A DNA stretch of 64,000 nt from Vulcanococcus sp. GTDB taxonomy: Bacteria > Cyanobacteriota > Cyanobacteriia > PCC-6307 > Cyanobiaceae. Of the stretch, positions 51,889-64,000 are shown one piece after another. The position numbers and the translations under genes are program-made. Location of the stretch: NCBI GenBank assembly GCA_019264575.1, contig JAHUZV010000014.1:1-64000 (forward strand), in the 5' to 3' direction. Every line of letters starts with the position of its first letter. The first letter of the stretch is position 1. Under the pieces are notes generated by a model. The model had not been told where the DNA came from. It did not search any database and was given only the letters and a program-made list of their open reading frames with translations.

Positions 51889-53274
51889 ATGCGCCGCCGC
51901 TCCGCTGCTGCACTCGCCCTGGCCCTGTTGCTGCCCCTTCCGGGCCTGGCCGGAGAGGTTGTGGTGAAGCCCGGTGAAACCCTCTCGGAAATCGCTGAGC
52001 GCTACGGCACCAGCGTGCAGCGCCTGATGCAGCTCAACAACCTGAGCAGCCCGCAGGACCTTTGGGCCGGTAGCCGCATCCAGGTGCCCGGAGCGGCAGG
52101 AAGCAGCGCCAGCCGCGGTGGCGGCAGCGGCAACTACACCGTGAAACCCGGCGAAACCCTCTCCGAGATCGCCGAGCGCTACGGCACCAGCGTGCAGCGC
52201 CTGATGCAGCTCAATGGCCTGCGCAGCCCGCAGGACCTCTGGGCCGGCAGCCGCATCCAAGTGCCCGGAGCCACCGCGGCCACGCCCAGTGGCGGGGGTG
52301 GTGCGACACGCACCACCACGGTGAACGCCAACTACACGGTGAAGCCGGGCGAAACCCTCTCCGAGTTGGCGGAGCGCTACGGCACCAGCGTGCAACGCCT
52401 GATGGAGCTCAACAACCTGCGCGGCCCGCAGGACCTCTGGGCCGGCAGCCGCATCCAGGTGCCGATCACCCGCACCACTGCCGCCGCGCCGAAGCCCGCG
52501 GTGAACAAGAACGCCACCCAGCACAAGGTGCAGAGCGGTGAAACCCTCTCAGTGATTGCCGATCGCTACGGCGTGTCGATGCAGAACCTGATCGCCCTCA
52601 ACGGGATCAGCAATCCCAACCAAGTGGAAGTGGGCCGCACCCTGAAGCTGCGGGGCACACCAAAGCCAGCCGCCAAACCCGCGGCGGCCAAGCCGGCACC
52701 GAAACCCCAGACCGTTGCCGCCAAACCGGCCGCCAAGCCTGCGCCCCAGCCCGCAGCCAAGCCCGCAACCCAAGCGGTTGCCTCCCAGCCTGCAGCTGCC
52801 AAGCCGGCTCCAGCGCCAGCGGCCACCGCAGCAGCGGCAGCAGCAGCACCGGTGGCTGCGAAACCCGAGCCGAAGCCAGCCACCGAAACCGCCACACCAG
52901 TGGCCGCCGCACCCGTAGCCGCCAAGCCTGAGCCCAAGCCGGCAGCCAAACCCGCCACCGCAACCGTGGCTGCCAAACCAGCGGCCAAGCCCGCAGCCGC
53001 TGCTTCCAGCAGCAAGCCCGGCAAACCGGCTTCACCCGATTGGCGCAACTACGGCCCCCTCCAGGTGGACTGGGCCAACTGGCAGCCCATGGGCGGCAGC
53101 TATGTGGCCCCCAGCCTCAACAGCGATGGCCAGCCCCTCTACCTGGCCATCAACTGCAATGCCAAGCGGCTCAACGCCACCGGGCAATCGGGCACCTGGA
53201 AAACCTGGGATGCGCCCCAGAGCGATTTCGAGCACAAGCTGATCAACGACCTCTGCACCGCCAAGGGCGGCTGA
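51889..53274 (+). CDS. LysM-repeat secreted protein
   Basis: The protein is 461 residues from the ATG at 51889. It has a signal peptide (RRRSAAALALALLLPLPG), four LysM domains for binding peptidoglycan or glycans, a low-complexity Ala/Lys/Pro linker of about 125 residues (repeats of AAKPAAKPAP), and a C-terminal globular domain (VDWANWQPMGGSYVAPSLNS, LAINCNAKRLNATGQSGTWK) with two Cys and several Trp. LysM 1 to 3 are nearly identical (GETLSEIAERYGTSVQRLMQ); the fourth is divergent (GETLSVIADRYGVSMQNLIA). The linker probably lets it span the cell wall. TATGGT at 51858-51863 may be its -10 element. An ATG at 51859 would add ten residues before the signal peptide. Confidence 0.9.
   Translation: MRRRSAAALALALLLPLPGLAGEVVVKPGETLSEIAERYGTSVQRLMQLNNLSSPQDLWAGSRIQVPGAAGSSASRGGGSGNYTVKPGETLSEIAERYGTSVQRLMQLNGLRSPQDLWAGSRIQVPGATAATPSGGGGATRTTTVNANYTVKPGETLSELAERYGTSVQRLMELNNLRGPQDLWAGSRIQVPITRTTAAAPKPAVNKNATQHKVQSGETLSVIADRYGVSMQNLIALNGISNPNQVEVGRTLKLRGTPKPAAKPAAAKPAPKPQTVAAKPAAKPAPQPAAKPATQAVASQPAAAKPAPAPAATAAAAAAAPVAAKPEPKPATETATPVAAAPVAAKPEPKPAAKPATATVAAKPAAKPAAAASSSKPGKPASPDWRNYGPLQVDWANWQPMGGSYVAPSLNSDGQPLYLAINCNAKRLNATGQSGTWKTWDAPQSDFEHKLINDLCTAKGG
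51961..52464 (+). repeat. Three near-identical LysM coding repeats
   Basis: The three units start near 51961, 52135 and 52333. Each is about 130 bases, separated by Gly/Ser-rich or Thr-rich linkers, and they differ at only a few positions. A fourth, diverged unit lies at about 52519-52653. Confidence 0.88.
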
Positions 53275-54762
53275 TCAGGCCGCCAGCCTGAGGGGCCAGG
53301 GCTGCCGCAGAAAGCGGCGGCCCGCGGGGCGCAACCAAAGCCGCTGAGCGCCGTCATCGCTTTCAGCGATCAGGTCTTCCTGCACCAACTGGCGCGCCAA
53401 CCAGCGCCAGCGCTCCACCTCCTCGCCCTCCGCCTGGGCCAGGTCTTCCCCCAGGCTGCGCAGATCCACCCCACCCCGTTGCTCGAGCAGAGCCAGCACC
53501 TCAGCCGCCTGCTCCGACCAATCCATCAAGGCCTGCCGCTCGCTGCAGCGATCACAGCGGCCGCAAGGCGGCACCAGCTCCCCTACCGCCAGCAGCAACG
53601 CCTGCTCCCGGCAGGCCAGCCCTTCCGCCACGGCCTCCATGCGCCGCAGCTGCTGCTGAGCCAGCTCCACCCGCTGGCGCTCCTGGGGATCGCTCACCGA
53701 TTCAGCCGAGGCGCGAATGGCCCAGCCCAGGCTGGTGCGGTCGTCGGGGTCGAAGAGCATCAGGCAACGGGCCGGCAGCCCATCACGGCCCGCCCGGCCC
53801 GACTCCTGCAGATACCCCTCAGGGCTGGCGGGCAGATCGAGGTGCAGCACCAAGCCCACATCCGGGCGGTCGACCCCCATGCCGAAGGCCACCGTGGCCA
53901 CCAACACCGGCGCCGCATGCTCCTGGAAATGGGTCAGTGCCAGGGCCCGGCTCTCGGGATCCATGCCGGCGTGATACGCGATCGCCTCCACACCGGCGTC
54001 GCACAACCGCCGCGCCCAGCTCTCCACCGAGCGGCGCGTGCGGGCATAGATCAGCTTGGCCCCGCGGGCCTCGGCCAATGCCTCCAGCACCTGGGGCATG
54101 GGATCGGCGGGGCGGCGCCGCATCGCATAGGCAAGGTTGTCGCGGCGCGCTGAACGCACCTGAATCAGCGGCCGCCGCAGCTCCAGCATCCGGATCAGAT
54201 CCGCCCTCACCCGAGGCGCGGCGGTGGCGCTCAAGGCCACCAGCGGCACACCCGGGCAGAGGCGACGCAACTGGCCCAGGCGGCGGTAATCGGGGCGAAA
54301 GTCATGGCCCCAGGCGCTGATGCAGTGGGCCTCATCGATCGCCACTCCCACCAGTTGCCCCTGCTCATGGATGTCCTCCAGCAGCTGGCGGGTGGCTTCC
54401 ACTTGGAGGCGCTCTGGTGCGAGGTAGATCAACCGCAGCCGGTTGCTGCGCACCCGAGCGATCAGGTCGCGGCGGCGGGCCGGATCAAGGCCGCGGTGCA
54501 GGCAAGCCGCCGGAATCCCCCGCCGCTGCAGATGCTGCACCTGATCTTCCATCAGGGCCACCAGCGGCGAGATCACCAGCACCAACCCGCCGCGCACCAG
54601 CGCCGGCAGCTGATAGCAAAGGGATTTGCCCGCGCCCGTGGGCAGCACGGCCAGGCAGTCGCGCCCCTCGAGCATCGCCTCCACCACCGGCCGCTGGCCG
54701 GGCCGAAAGCTGCTCCAGCCGAAGTGATCCTGCAGCGCCTGCTCGAGCCGATCCGCCATCAC
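53275..54762 (-). CDS. recQ: RecQ family DNA helicase
   Basis: The protein is 495 residues. Helicase motifs: FRPGQRPVVEAML, Walker A VLPTGAGKSLCYQLPAL, Walker B IDEAHCISAWGHDFRP, LSATA, YHAGMDPESR, FGMGVDRPDVGLVLH and QESGRAGRDGLPARC. The RQC zinc residues are CREQALLLAVGELVPPCGRC with the following DRCSE. A winged helix follows (VDLRSLGEDLAQAEGEEVER). The HRDC domain of long RecQ proteins is absent. It unwinds DNA during recombination and replication-fork repair. It starts eight bases before the end of the gene upstream. Confidence 0.93.
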   Translation of the reverse strand: MMADRLEQALQDHFGWSSFRPGQRPVVEAMLEGRDCLAVLPTGAGKSLCYQLPALVRGGLVLVISPLVALMEDQVQHLQRRGIPAACLHRGLDPARRRDLIARVRSNRLRLIYLAPERLQVEATRQLLEDIHEQGQLVGVAIDEAHCISAWGHDFRPDYRRLGQLRRLCPGVPLVALSATAAPRVRADLIRMLELRRPLIQVRSARRDNLAYAMRRRPADPMPQVLEALAEARGAKLIYARTRRSVESWARRLCDAGVEAIAYHAGMDPESRALALTHFQEHAAPVLVATVAFGMGVDRPDVGLVLHLDLPASPEGYLQESGRAGRDGLPARCLMLFDPDDRTSLGWAIRASAESVSDPQERQRVELAQQQLRRMEAVAEGLACREQALLLAVGELVPPCGRCDRCSERQALMDWSEQAAEVLALLEQRGGVDLRSLGEDLAQAEGEEVERWRWLARQLVQEDLIAESDDGAQRLWLRPAGRRFLRQPWPLRLAA

Positions 54763-54769
54763 GCCGGCC

Positions 54770-55813
54770 TCAGCCGGCCTGAGCGATCACCGGAATCGGT
54801 GGTGCCTCCAACTGATCCGGTGCCTCCTCCACCAGCTGCAACCGCACCCGCTTCCCGCCCGCCAATTCACCCAGCGACACGCGCATGGTGTTGCCGCTCA
54901 GGGTCTGCAGGGCGGTGAGCAACTCCCGCAGGTGGGGCGTGCTGCTGCCGCTCTCCACCCACAGCCGCTCCTGCAAGCCATTGAGCCGCCGCCAGCTGGT
55001 GTGGAGCTTCAGCACAGCAGCCTCGAGCGCCTGAGCCTGTCCCACCGCATCGGCCAGCAACCCCAACGCATCGAGGCGCATCGCTTCCTGCATGGCCTTG
55101 TCGAAATCAAGCTCACCCTGCTGAAACGCCCGCACCGAGAGACCCGCCTCGGTGGCTTTGCTCAACCACCGCGCCGTGCTGGTCACATCCTTTACCCGCT
55201 CCAGCTCGGGCTCATCCCGCAACACTTTGCGCAGGTCTTCCTGCTGTTCATCCGGAAGCTTGGCGAGCTCCTTCACCAGCGGCGCCACGGCCCTGGGAGG
55301 GAGGAGGTTTTCGGCGGTGCGCTGGCGGATTTCCTCGGGCAAGAGGGGGCTGGTGGCAGCGGTGAATTCATCGGTGAGCTGCCGCACCTGTTTACGGGTG
55401 ATCTGCTGGCCGTCGTTGGCCGCCTCGCCGATCATCAGCTGCACCTCGGGATCGGCCTGAGCCGTTTCCATGAAGGCGCGCTTGGAGAAGTTGTTCACGC
55501 TGGTTTGCTCCAGCACCCCCTCACCGAGCATCTGGTCGGCCGATTCCGCCAGCTGGATCAGGGCATAGGCCCGGGTTTTGCTGATCTCCTGCTCCCTGAG
55601 CCACTGCAGGAAGCCGGCCCCACGGCCCTCACCGCCGCGGCGTTCCCGATCCCTCACCGCCCGCAGGATGCGACCCCGCCAGATCTCTGTTTGGAGGTCA
55701 AAGCGATCACAGATGGCCCAGGCCTCCTCAATGCGGGCCAGGAACTCCATGGAGCTGATGGTGTCGCTCTCGGGATCCGGCAGATCGAGGCTGAAAGACG
55801 GGGCCTCGGCCAT
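54770..55813 (-). CDS. Conserved hypothetical protein
   Basis: The protein is 347 residues from ATG 55813, mostly helical and acidic. One stretch (FLQWLREQEISKTRAYALIQ, LAESADQMLGEG) looks like a helix-turn-helix of the ParB/KorB kind, and ITRKQVRQLTDEFTAATS could be a second. The C-terminal part has a helix pair (AQALEAAVLKLHTSWRRLNG) and a beta end (TMRVSLGELAGGKRVRLQLV). I know similar proteins next to psaE in picocyanobacteria but not a function. A DNA-binding role is inference. Confidence 0.75.
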   Translation of the reverse strand: MAEAPSFSLDLPDPESDTISSMEFLARIEEAWAICDRFDLQTEIWRGRILRAVRDRERRGGEGRGAGFLQWLREQEISKTRAYALIQLAESADQMLGEGVLEQTSVNNFSKRAFMETAQADPEVQLMIGEAANDGQQITRKQVRQLTDEFTAATSPLLPEEIRQRTAENLLPPRAVAPLVKELAKLPDEQQEDLRKVLRDEPELERVKDVTSTARWLSKATEAGLSVRAFQQGELDFDKAMQEAMRLDALGLLADAVGQAQALEAAVLKLHTSWRRLNGLQERLWVESGSSTPHLRELLTALQTLSGNTMRVSLGELAGGKRVRLQLVEEAPDQLEAPPIPVIAQAG

Positions 55814-55924
55814 TGGGATGCGCTCAGGGAAGGTCGATGGTGCCACGTTTCGTGACGGCCGGTGAGAAGACCCGCCCGACGCGGGTACATTCCGTCTGAC
55901 AGCCACCCCTTTCCCTGCGCAGCG

Positions 55925-56134
55925 ATGGCCATCTCCCGCGGCGACAAGGTGCGCATCAAGCGTCCTGAGTCCTACTGGTTCAACGAAGTCGGCACCGTCG
56001 CTTCGATCGACACCTCCGGTATCCGCTACCCCGTCGTGGTGCGCTTCGAGAAAGTGAACTACAACGGCGTGAGCGGCTCCGAAGGCGGCATCAACACCAA
56101 CAACTTCGCCGAGAGCGAGCTCGAGAAGGCCTGA
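55925..56134 (+). CDS. psaE: Photosystem I subunit IV
   Basis: The protein is 69 residues, the small SH3-like stromal subunit of photosystem I that helps dock ferredoxin and supports cyclic electron flow. The sequence [60 protein letters not shown] is diagnostic. The ATG at 55925 is the normal start. A TACATT hexamer (55886-55891) may be its -10 element, with a leader of about 27 bases. It ends at a strong terminator. Confidence 0.97.
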   Translation: MAISRGDKVRIKRPESYWFNEVGTVASIDTSGIRYPVVVRFEKVNYNGVSGSEGGINTNNFAESELEKA

Positions 56135-56166
56135 GTTCTCGGGCGGTCAGTTCCGCTTTTCCCGAT

Positions 56167-56195
56167 AAAGCCCCGGCCCCAAAAGTCGGGGCTTT
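56167..56195 (+). terminator. Rho-independent terminator after psaE
   Basis: AAAGCCCCG (56167-56175) and CGGGGCTTT (56187-56195) form a 9-bp stem with an 11-base loop, followed by CTT. It lies 32 bases past the stop. Confidence 0.82.
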
Positions 56196-56266
56196 CTTGT
56201 GCCTGATTGCAGTGGGAGATGGTTCCCACATGGCAGGCTGTGGCGCTCCAGCCTCGAGAGCCGAAC

Positions 56267-57121
56267 GTGCCAGAACTGCCCGAAGTGGAAACGGTGCGGC
56301 GCGGGCTCGAGCAACAGGTGAGTGGCTTTGTGGTGGCCCGCGTGGAAGTGCTCCGCGCCAGGGCCGTGGCATCCCCGCCCTTGCCCGAACTGTTCTGCAG
56401 CGCTCTGGAAGGCTGCACGGTGCGGCAGTGGCTTCGGCGGGGCAAGTATTTGATGGCCAGCCTTGAGCGGGCTGGTGAACCCGCAGGGCATTGGGGGGTG
56501 CATCTGCGCATGACCGGCCAGTTCCTCTGGATGCAAACCCCAGCCGACCCGTGCCGCCACACCCGCGTTCGAATCTGGAACCCCGAAGGCCAAGAACTGC
56601 GTTTCGTGGATCTGCGCAGCTTCGGAGAGATGTGGTGGGTCCCCCCAGGCGAACCGCTGGATTCGGTGATGACTGGGTTGCGCCGGCTGGGCCCAGAACC
56701 GTTCAGCGCGGAGTTCAGCCCGCAGCACCTGGCAAGCAAGCTAGCCGGCTCAAGCCGGCCGATCAAAACAGCGCTGCTGGATCAGGCCCTGGTGGCCGGC
56801 GTGGGCAACATCTATGCCGATGAGTCGTTGTTCATCAGCCGCATCGCACCCCACACTCCTAGCGGTGCGCTCAAGCCAGAGCAGCTCGAGCGGTTGCATC
56901 AAGCGCTGGTGGAAGTGCTCCAAGCCAGCATCGGCGCCGGCGGAACCACCTTCAGCGATTTTCGCGATCTCACAGGCACGAACGGCAACTACGGCAACGC
57001 CGCCTGGGTGTACCGACGCGGCGGCCAACCCTGCCGGGTGTGCGGTACCCCCATCCGCCGCGACAAGTTGAGCGGGCGCAGCAGCCACTGGTGCCCCAGC
57101 TGCCAAGCTGAAGAAGGCTGA
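56267..57121 (+). CDS. mutM: Formamidopyrimidine-DNA glycosylase
   Basis: The protein is 284 residues. It removes 8-oxoguanine and opened purines. The start is the GTG at 56267, giving PELPEVETVRRGLEQQ, whose N-terminal Pro is the nucleophile after Met removal (followed by Glu). The middle has GAGVGNIYADESLF-like VAGVGNIYADESLFISRI, and the C-terminal zinc finger is CRVCGTPIRRDKLSGRSSHW with CPSC. Upstream in-frame codons would bury the catalytic Pro and can be excluded. Confidence 0.96.
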   Translation: MPELPEVETVRRGLEQQVSGFVVARVEVLRARAVASPPLPELFCSALEGCTVRQWLRRGKYLMASLERAGEPAGHWGVHLRMTGQFLWMQTPADPCRHTRVRIWNPEGQELRFVDLRSFGEMWWVPPGEPLDSVMTGLRRLGPEPFSAEFSPQHLASKLAGSSRPIKTALLDQALVAGVGNIYADESLFISRIAPHTPSGALKPEQLERLHQALVEVLQASIGAGGTTFSDFRDLTGTNGNYGNAAWVYRRGGQPCRVCGTPIRRDKLSGRSSHWCPSCQAEEG

Positions 57122-57136
57122 CTGCGTTGCTGATCG

Positions 57137-57808
57137 ATGGCCAATGCCAACACCACAGCCCTGGCCTCAGCCCTCAGCAAAGCCATGGCCAGCATCCATC
57201 AGCGGGGCTGGTGTGATGGAACAGGCGGCAATTTCAGCTGCGTGCTGGAGCGCGATCCACTGCTGTTGCTCATGGCGCCCAGTGGGGTCGACAAAGGATC
57301 CGTGGAACCCCGTGATCTGATCCAGGTGAGCGCGGCAGGAACAGTTGTGGCTGGTAAGGGAAAGGCCAGCGCAGAAACAGCCCTGCATGTGGAGATCGTG
57401 AACAGCTGTGGTGCAGGCGCAGTGCTCCACACCCATTCCCAGGCCGGCACCTTGCTCTCCCAATGGGCCTTGGAGCAAAGCGATCCGTCTGAAGTCTGTG
57501 AGCACAGTCAGCTGGAATTGCGTGATCTGGAGATGCTCAAAGGGTTGGAGGGAATCACAACCCACGCCTGCAGCGTGAACATCCCCGTTTGTGCCAACGA
57601 TCAAGATCTACCGGCCCTCTCCAAGCGGGTCAGGCCTTTACTGCCTGCCGCCCCACACGGTGTACTCATTGCTGGCCATGGCCTTTACGCCTGGGGGCAC
57701 AATCTCGGATCCGCTGTGCGCCATCTCGAGATTCTTGAATTTCTGCTGGAGCAACGCTGGCGCCGCCTCCTGTTAGATGCCCTCATCCAACGCCCCCGAG
57801 CGATCTAG
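57137..57808 (+). CDS. mtnB: Methylthioribulose-1-phosphate dehydratase
   Basis: The protein is 223 residues of the class II aldolase fold. It dehydrates methylthioribulose 1-phosphate in methionine salvage. Motifs: WCDGTGGNFSCVLE, LLLMAPSGVDKGSVEP, AVLHTHSQAGTLLSQ (two zinc His), and VLIAGHGLYAWGHNLGSA (third His). The start is the ATG at 57137, 15 bases after mutM. mtnC starts eight bases after the stop. Confidence 0.94.
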   Translation: MANANTTALASALSKAMASIHQRGWCDGTGGNFSCVLERDPLLLLMAPSGVDKGSVEPRDLIQVSAAGTVVAGKGKASAETALHVEIVNSCGAGAVLHTHSQAGTLLSQWALEQSDPSEVCEHSQLELRDLEMLKGLEGITTHACSVNIPVCANDQDLPALSKRVRPLLPAAPHGVLIAGHGLYAWGHNLGSAVRHLEILEFLLEQRWRRLLLDALIQRPRAI

Positions 57809-57815
57809 CGACACC

Positions 57816-58556
57816 ATGAGCATCACGCACCTGCTGCTTGATATCGAGGGGACAACGTGCCCTGTGACCTTTGTGGCCGAGGTGCTATTTCCCTATGCAA
57901 GGAAGGCACTCCCAGCATTCCTCGCCTCCCATGCAGAAGATCCTGAGATCCAAGACCTCGTGGCGCAGGCAGAAGAGGCTTGGCTGAATGATGACCATCC
58001 CAGCGCTATTGCCTTGCGAAGCCAATCCATCCAGGCCGAAGGGGCAACAGATATAGGCGCCTATCTGCAGAACCTGATTGATCGCGACGTGAAACTAACT
58101 GCCTTGAAGGATTTGCAAGGCCGCATCTGGCGAAACGGCTACGCGCAGGGAGAGCTTGTGGCACCTTTATATGCGGATGTAGCGGAATCTCTGCAGCGAT
58201 GGCACAAGGCTGGGCTTGTGTTGGCGGTGTATTCATCCGGTTCAGTCCCAGCCCAACAACTCCTCTACGGCCACAGCACTGCTGGAGATCTACGAGCTCT
58301 CTTTAGCTATTGGTTTGATACCCGCGTTGGCAGCAAGCAAGACGAAAGCAGCTACAGATCGATTGCCGAACAGATGAAGCTTGAACCTGCCGATGTTCTA
58401 TTCATCAGCGATTCACTCAGCGAACTGGAAGCAGCAGCCTCAGCCGGCATGGCCGTGCTGTTCAGCGATCGCGAAGGCAATCCAGGCCGCGACAGCGGGG
58501 CATTTGAGAGAATCAGTAATTACCGCAGGCTTCATCCCGCGAATGGCTCTCAGTGA
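57816..58556 (+). CDS. mtnC: Enolase-phosphatase E1
   Basis: The protein is 246 residues of the HAD family. It converts the diketo phosphate to acireductone, the substrate of MtnD. Motifs: LLLDIEGTTCPVTFVAEVLF (nucleophile Asp), VLAVYSSGSVPAQQLLYG (Ser motif II), and DVLFISDSLSELEAAASAGM (acidic motif). The start is ATG 57816, reading MSITHLLLD. The last 14 bases overlap the NTF2-like gene. Confidence 0.94.
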   Translation: MSITHLLLDIEGTTCPVTFVAEVLFPYARKALPAFLASHAEDPEIQDLVAQAEEAWLNDDHPSAIALRSQSIQAEGATDIGAYLQNLIDRDVKLTALKDLQGRIWRNGYAQGELVAPLYADVAESLQRWHKAGLVLAVYSSGSVPAQQLLYGHSTAGDLRALFSYWFDTRVGSKQDESSYRSIAEQMKLEPADVLFISDSLSELEAAASAGMAVLFSDREGNPGRDSGAFERISNYRRLHPANGSQ

Positions 58557-58935
58557 TCGTGACCAGGAGATTCTCGCCATCAATCAAGCCATGCTGGAGA
58601 GCGTGGCCAGTGGCGATTGGAGCCGTTATGCAGGCTTCTGCGCTGCAGACCTGAGCTGCTTCGAAGCAGAGACGAATGGGCACCTGGTGGAAGGCCTGCC
58701 GTTCCATCAGTACTACTTCAACCTGCCCGCTGGCGATGCTCCGGCCACAGCCGTGACCGTGACCATGGCCCGCCCCCATCTGCGCTGGCTGAGCGACGAC
58801 GCCGTGGTGCTCAGCTACACCCGCCTCACCCAACGACTTGCAGGTGGCGAGCCGATCACCGCCAGCTGCTGCGAAACCCGCATCTGGCATCGCCGCAACG
58901 GCGCATGGCAACAAGTGCACGTCCACCGCAGCTGA
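58543..58935 (+). CDS. NTF2-like (SnoaL/CaMKII-association type) protein
   Basis: The protein is 130 residues from ATG 58543. Helix plus sheet order fits the fold: DQEILAINQAMLESVASGDW, AADLSCFEAETNGHLVEGLP, FHQYYFNL, VVLSYTRLTQRLAGGEPITA, and ETRIWHRRNGAWQQVHVHRS. The ends EAETNGHLVEG and WQQVHVHRS are like DUF4440 and CaMKII-association-domain proteins. No enzyme activity can be assigned. It ends the mutM-mtnB-mtnC run before the rRNA operon terminator. Confidence 0.8.
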   Translation: MALSDRDQEILAINQAMLESVASGDWSRYAGFCAADLSCFEAETNGHLVEGLPFHQYYFNLPAGDAPATAVTVTMARPHLRWLSDDAVVLSYTRLTQRLAGGEPITASCCETRIWHRRNGAWQQVHVHRS

Positions 58936-58948
58936 GAAACCAACAAAA

Positions 58949-58970
58949 AAGCCACCCTTTCGGGTGGCTT
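58949..58970 (-). terminator. Terminator of the rRNA operon (bidirectional)
   Basis: AAGCCACCC and GGGTGGCTT pair around TTTC. On the minus strand it is followed by TTTTTT, about 75 bases past the 5S gene; on the plus strand the stem ends the mtnB-mtnC unit, with a weaker tract. Confidence 0.85.
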
Positions 58971-59044
58971 CTCCGTCTCATCCCTCCAGGCTCGATCAAT
59001 CAAGCTCTTGGTGGGATGAGTTTGGTGGAGCAAAGAATGTTTTA

Positions 59045-59161
59045 CCTGGCATCGACCTATTTTCTCAGGGGGCTACCCCCCAAATATCGTCGGCGCTGCA
59101 TCGTTTCACAGCCGAGTTCGAGATGGATCGGAGTGGTTCCAATGCGCCATGGACACCAGGA
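59045..59161 (-). rRNA. rrf: 5S ribosomal RNA
   Basis: The minus strand reads TCCTGGTGTCCATGGCGC at the 5' end and GTCGATGCCAGG at the 3' end, which pair to close helix I. The interior has CCGATCCATCTCGAACTCGG, a standard 5S segment. The 117-base length is normal. Confidence 0.93.
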
Positions 59162-59204
59162 TAGAAAGCTTATTCAAGCCTTCAGGCATTCTTCGCTCTC
59201 AGGT

Positions 59205-59225
59205 GAACCCTGAGAACTGCATAGG
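59205..59225 (-). other. Downstream half of the pre-23S processing stem
   Basis: In the transcript this half is CCUAUGCAGUUCUCAGGGUU plus C. It is complementary to the segment at 62396-62416, with one G-U pair and one mismatch in 21. The pair would bring the ends of the 23S precursor together for RNase III cleavage. Confidence 0.7.
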
Positions 59226-59299
59226 TTACGGAGCAAGCTCCGCTCTGGAAATTCAAAGCACTCTGCTTTTGAGAGTGACTCACGTATGAGTTGAGATTT

Positions 59300-62173
<2,874 letters not shown>

Positions 62174-62598
62174 AATTTAATCCTCCTAACGCTTCAGGCT
62201 GTTGAGGCCTATTCTCTCAAGTTTCTACAACCTCATTGCTGAGACCATAGAAACAAGGATCAAACTCCCGTCGGCTCGGCGCCGTTGGAAGAACGCTAGA
62301 AGGTCTCGGCTCTCAAAAATAGAATCACGAGTTGAATCAAGCCTTGCGGCTTTCATCATCTCGCCTCTATGAGATGCTTTGTCTTTCCAGACTCACCTAT
62401 GCAGTTGTCAAGGTTCTGCTGAAACTCAAACAAAAACGGCCTTGCGGCAACCTCTGCTGAATCCAGCATCAGATCAATCCATTGAACCTGAGTAATGAAT
62501 GATCAGGTTGAGGAGATGATCTGAGGCTGAACTCGATCAGCGAACAACGTCTAGTCACCAGCCAAGAATCGCTTCCTGGTGTGGAGTTCAGGTGCTAG
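62174..62598. other. 23S-tRNA-Ala part of the internal transcribed spacer
   Basis: No gene. It contains the processing-stem half at 62396-62416 and several short hairpins. It is AT-richer than the protein-coding DNA. Confidence 0.7.
62396..62416 (-). promoter_or_regulatory. Upstream half of the pre-23S processing stem, overlapping a boxA-like motif
   Basis: On the rRNA strand it reads GAACCTTGACAACTGCATAG followed by G. GAACCTTGACAACTG is like the boxA antitermination element of cyanobacterial spacers, and the segment also pairs with 59205-59225. Confidence 0.65.
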
Positions 62599-62671
62599 TG
62601 GAGGTTAGCGGACTCGAACCGCTGACATCCTGCTTGCAAAGCAGGCGCTCTACCAACTGAGCTAAACCCCC
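62599..62671 (-). tRNA. tRNA-Ala (TGC)
   Basis: 73 bases in the 16S-23S spacer: acceptor GGGGGTT/AACCTCC, D arm GCTCAGTTGGTAGAGC, anticodon loop TTTGCAA with TGC, T arm CAGCGG-TTCGAGT-CCGCT. Confidence 0.97.
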
Positions 62672-62750
62672 AAGACCCGTCTCATCTCATCAAACACTTC
62701 AATCAATTAAAAACTGACTGAATTGTCGTGGAGATCAAACTGAGTTTGAA

Positions 62751-62824
<74 letters not shown>

Positions 62825-62875
62825 AGGAAGTGAACCCTCTATGGGGTGACCTAGACAACGTTTAGGAACTAAAGA

Positions 62876-62911
62876 TCAATGTCTCAGCAGAGCAAGCTCT
62901 CTGATCATTGA
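62876..62911 (-). promoter_or_regulatory. boxB-type hairpin in the rRNA leader/spacer
   Basis: TCAATG and CATTGA close an imperfect hairpin whose top is CAGAG-AGCTTG-CTCTG on the rRNA strand. The place between 16S and tRNA-Ile and the shape fit the boxB helix of cyanobacterial spacers. Confidence 0.6.
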
Positions 62912-63000
62912 AATTGAGGTACCGATCGACCTTCGAGATGACAGGATCATGGCCTGAGAATAAAGTACTCAGACATCACGACCAGGTATTGTCTCCCTGT

Positions 63001-64000
<1,000 letters not shown>

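Overview
The window is a GC-rich, densely packed stretch of a cyanobacterial chromosome. Photosynthesis and carbon-fixation genes (psbA at the left edge, psaE, cp12), pipX-pipY, glgX, a Mg-type hemB and several cyanobacteria-only DUF families point to the picocyanobacterial Synechococcus/Cyanobium group. The high GC favours a Cyanobium-like or freshwater/euryhaline member. That placement is inference; no database search was possible.

Layout. 1-16.5 kb: 5' end of psbA, small secreted proteins, aspartoacylase-like hydrolase, Xi-class GST, an ABC-F ATPase, cp12, obgE, an orphan MalK-type ATPase, mutS2, a VOC protein, then an HlyD adaptor and a TolC-like channel with two tandem paralogous mini membrane proteins, and hemB. 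16.6-24 kb: feoAB behind a candidate Fur site, gluQ, an HU gene with a clear terminator, a degraded metallo-beta-lactamase-like protein, glgX and tRNA-Gly. 24-38.6 kb: a GPH-type sugar transporter, an overlapping mlaE-DUF3119-DUF3086-plsY operon, the opposing der-cbiQ-pipX-pipY-sepF-proC block, an L,D-transpeptidase, dus, a BcsA-like glycosyltransferase and cobI. 38.6-46.7 kb: mtnD, a three-gene pilin/chaperone-like cassette, and an AT-richer islet bounded by a broken second copy of the miaE 3' end on the left and intact miaE on the right, then aroQ. 46.8-58.9 kb: tRNA-Tyr and tRNA-Thr, a response regulator/histidine kinase pair, a short LysR-like protein, an aldehyde dehydrogenase, a LysM-repeat protein, recQ, psaE, mutM, mtnB, mtnC and an NTF2-like protein. 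59-64 kb: an rRNA operon on the minus strand (16S partial, tRNA-Ile, tRNA-Ala, 23S, 5S).

Most of the window is housekeeping sequence. The accessory part is about 39.2-45.6 kb. Its most interesting feature is the miaE arrangement. The remnant at about 40.68-40.84 kb has the GC-rich codon use of the chromosome. The last about 120 bp of the intact gene is AT-richer, like the islet. This is what is expected if an element integrated into the 3' end of miaE, supplied a replacement tail and displaced the original tail by about 4.9 kb.

Genes that work together: mtnB, mtnC and mtnD form part of methionine salvage; feoA and feoB import Fe(II); pipX and pipY belong to nitrogen/carbon signalling; hlyD and tolC look like two-thirds of a type I export path whose ABC exporter is not here; the kinase and regulator form a two-component system.
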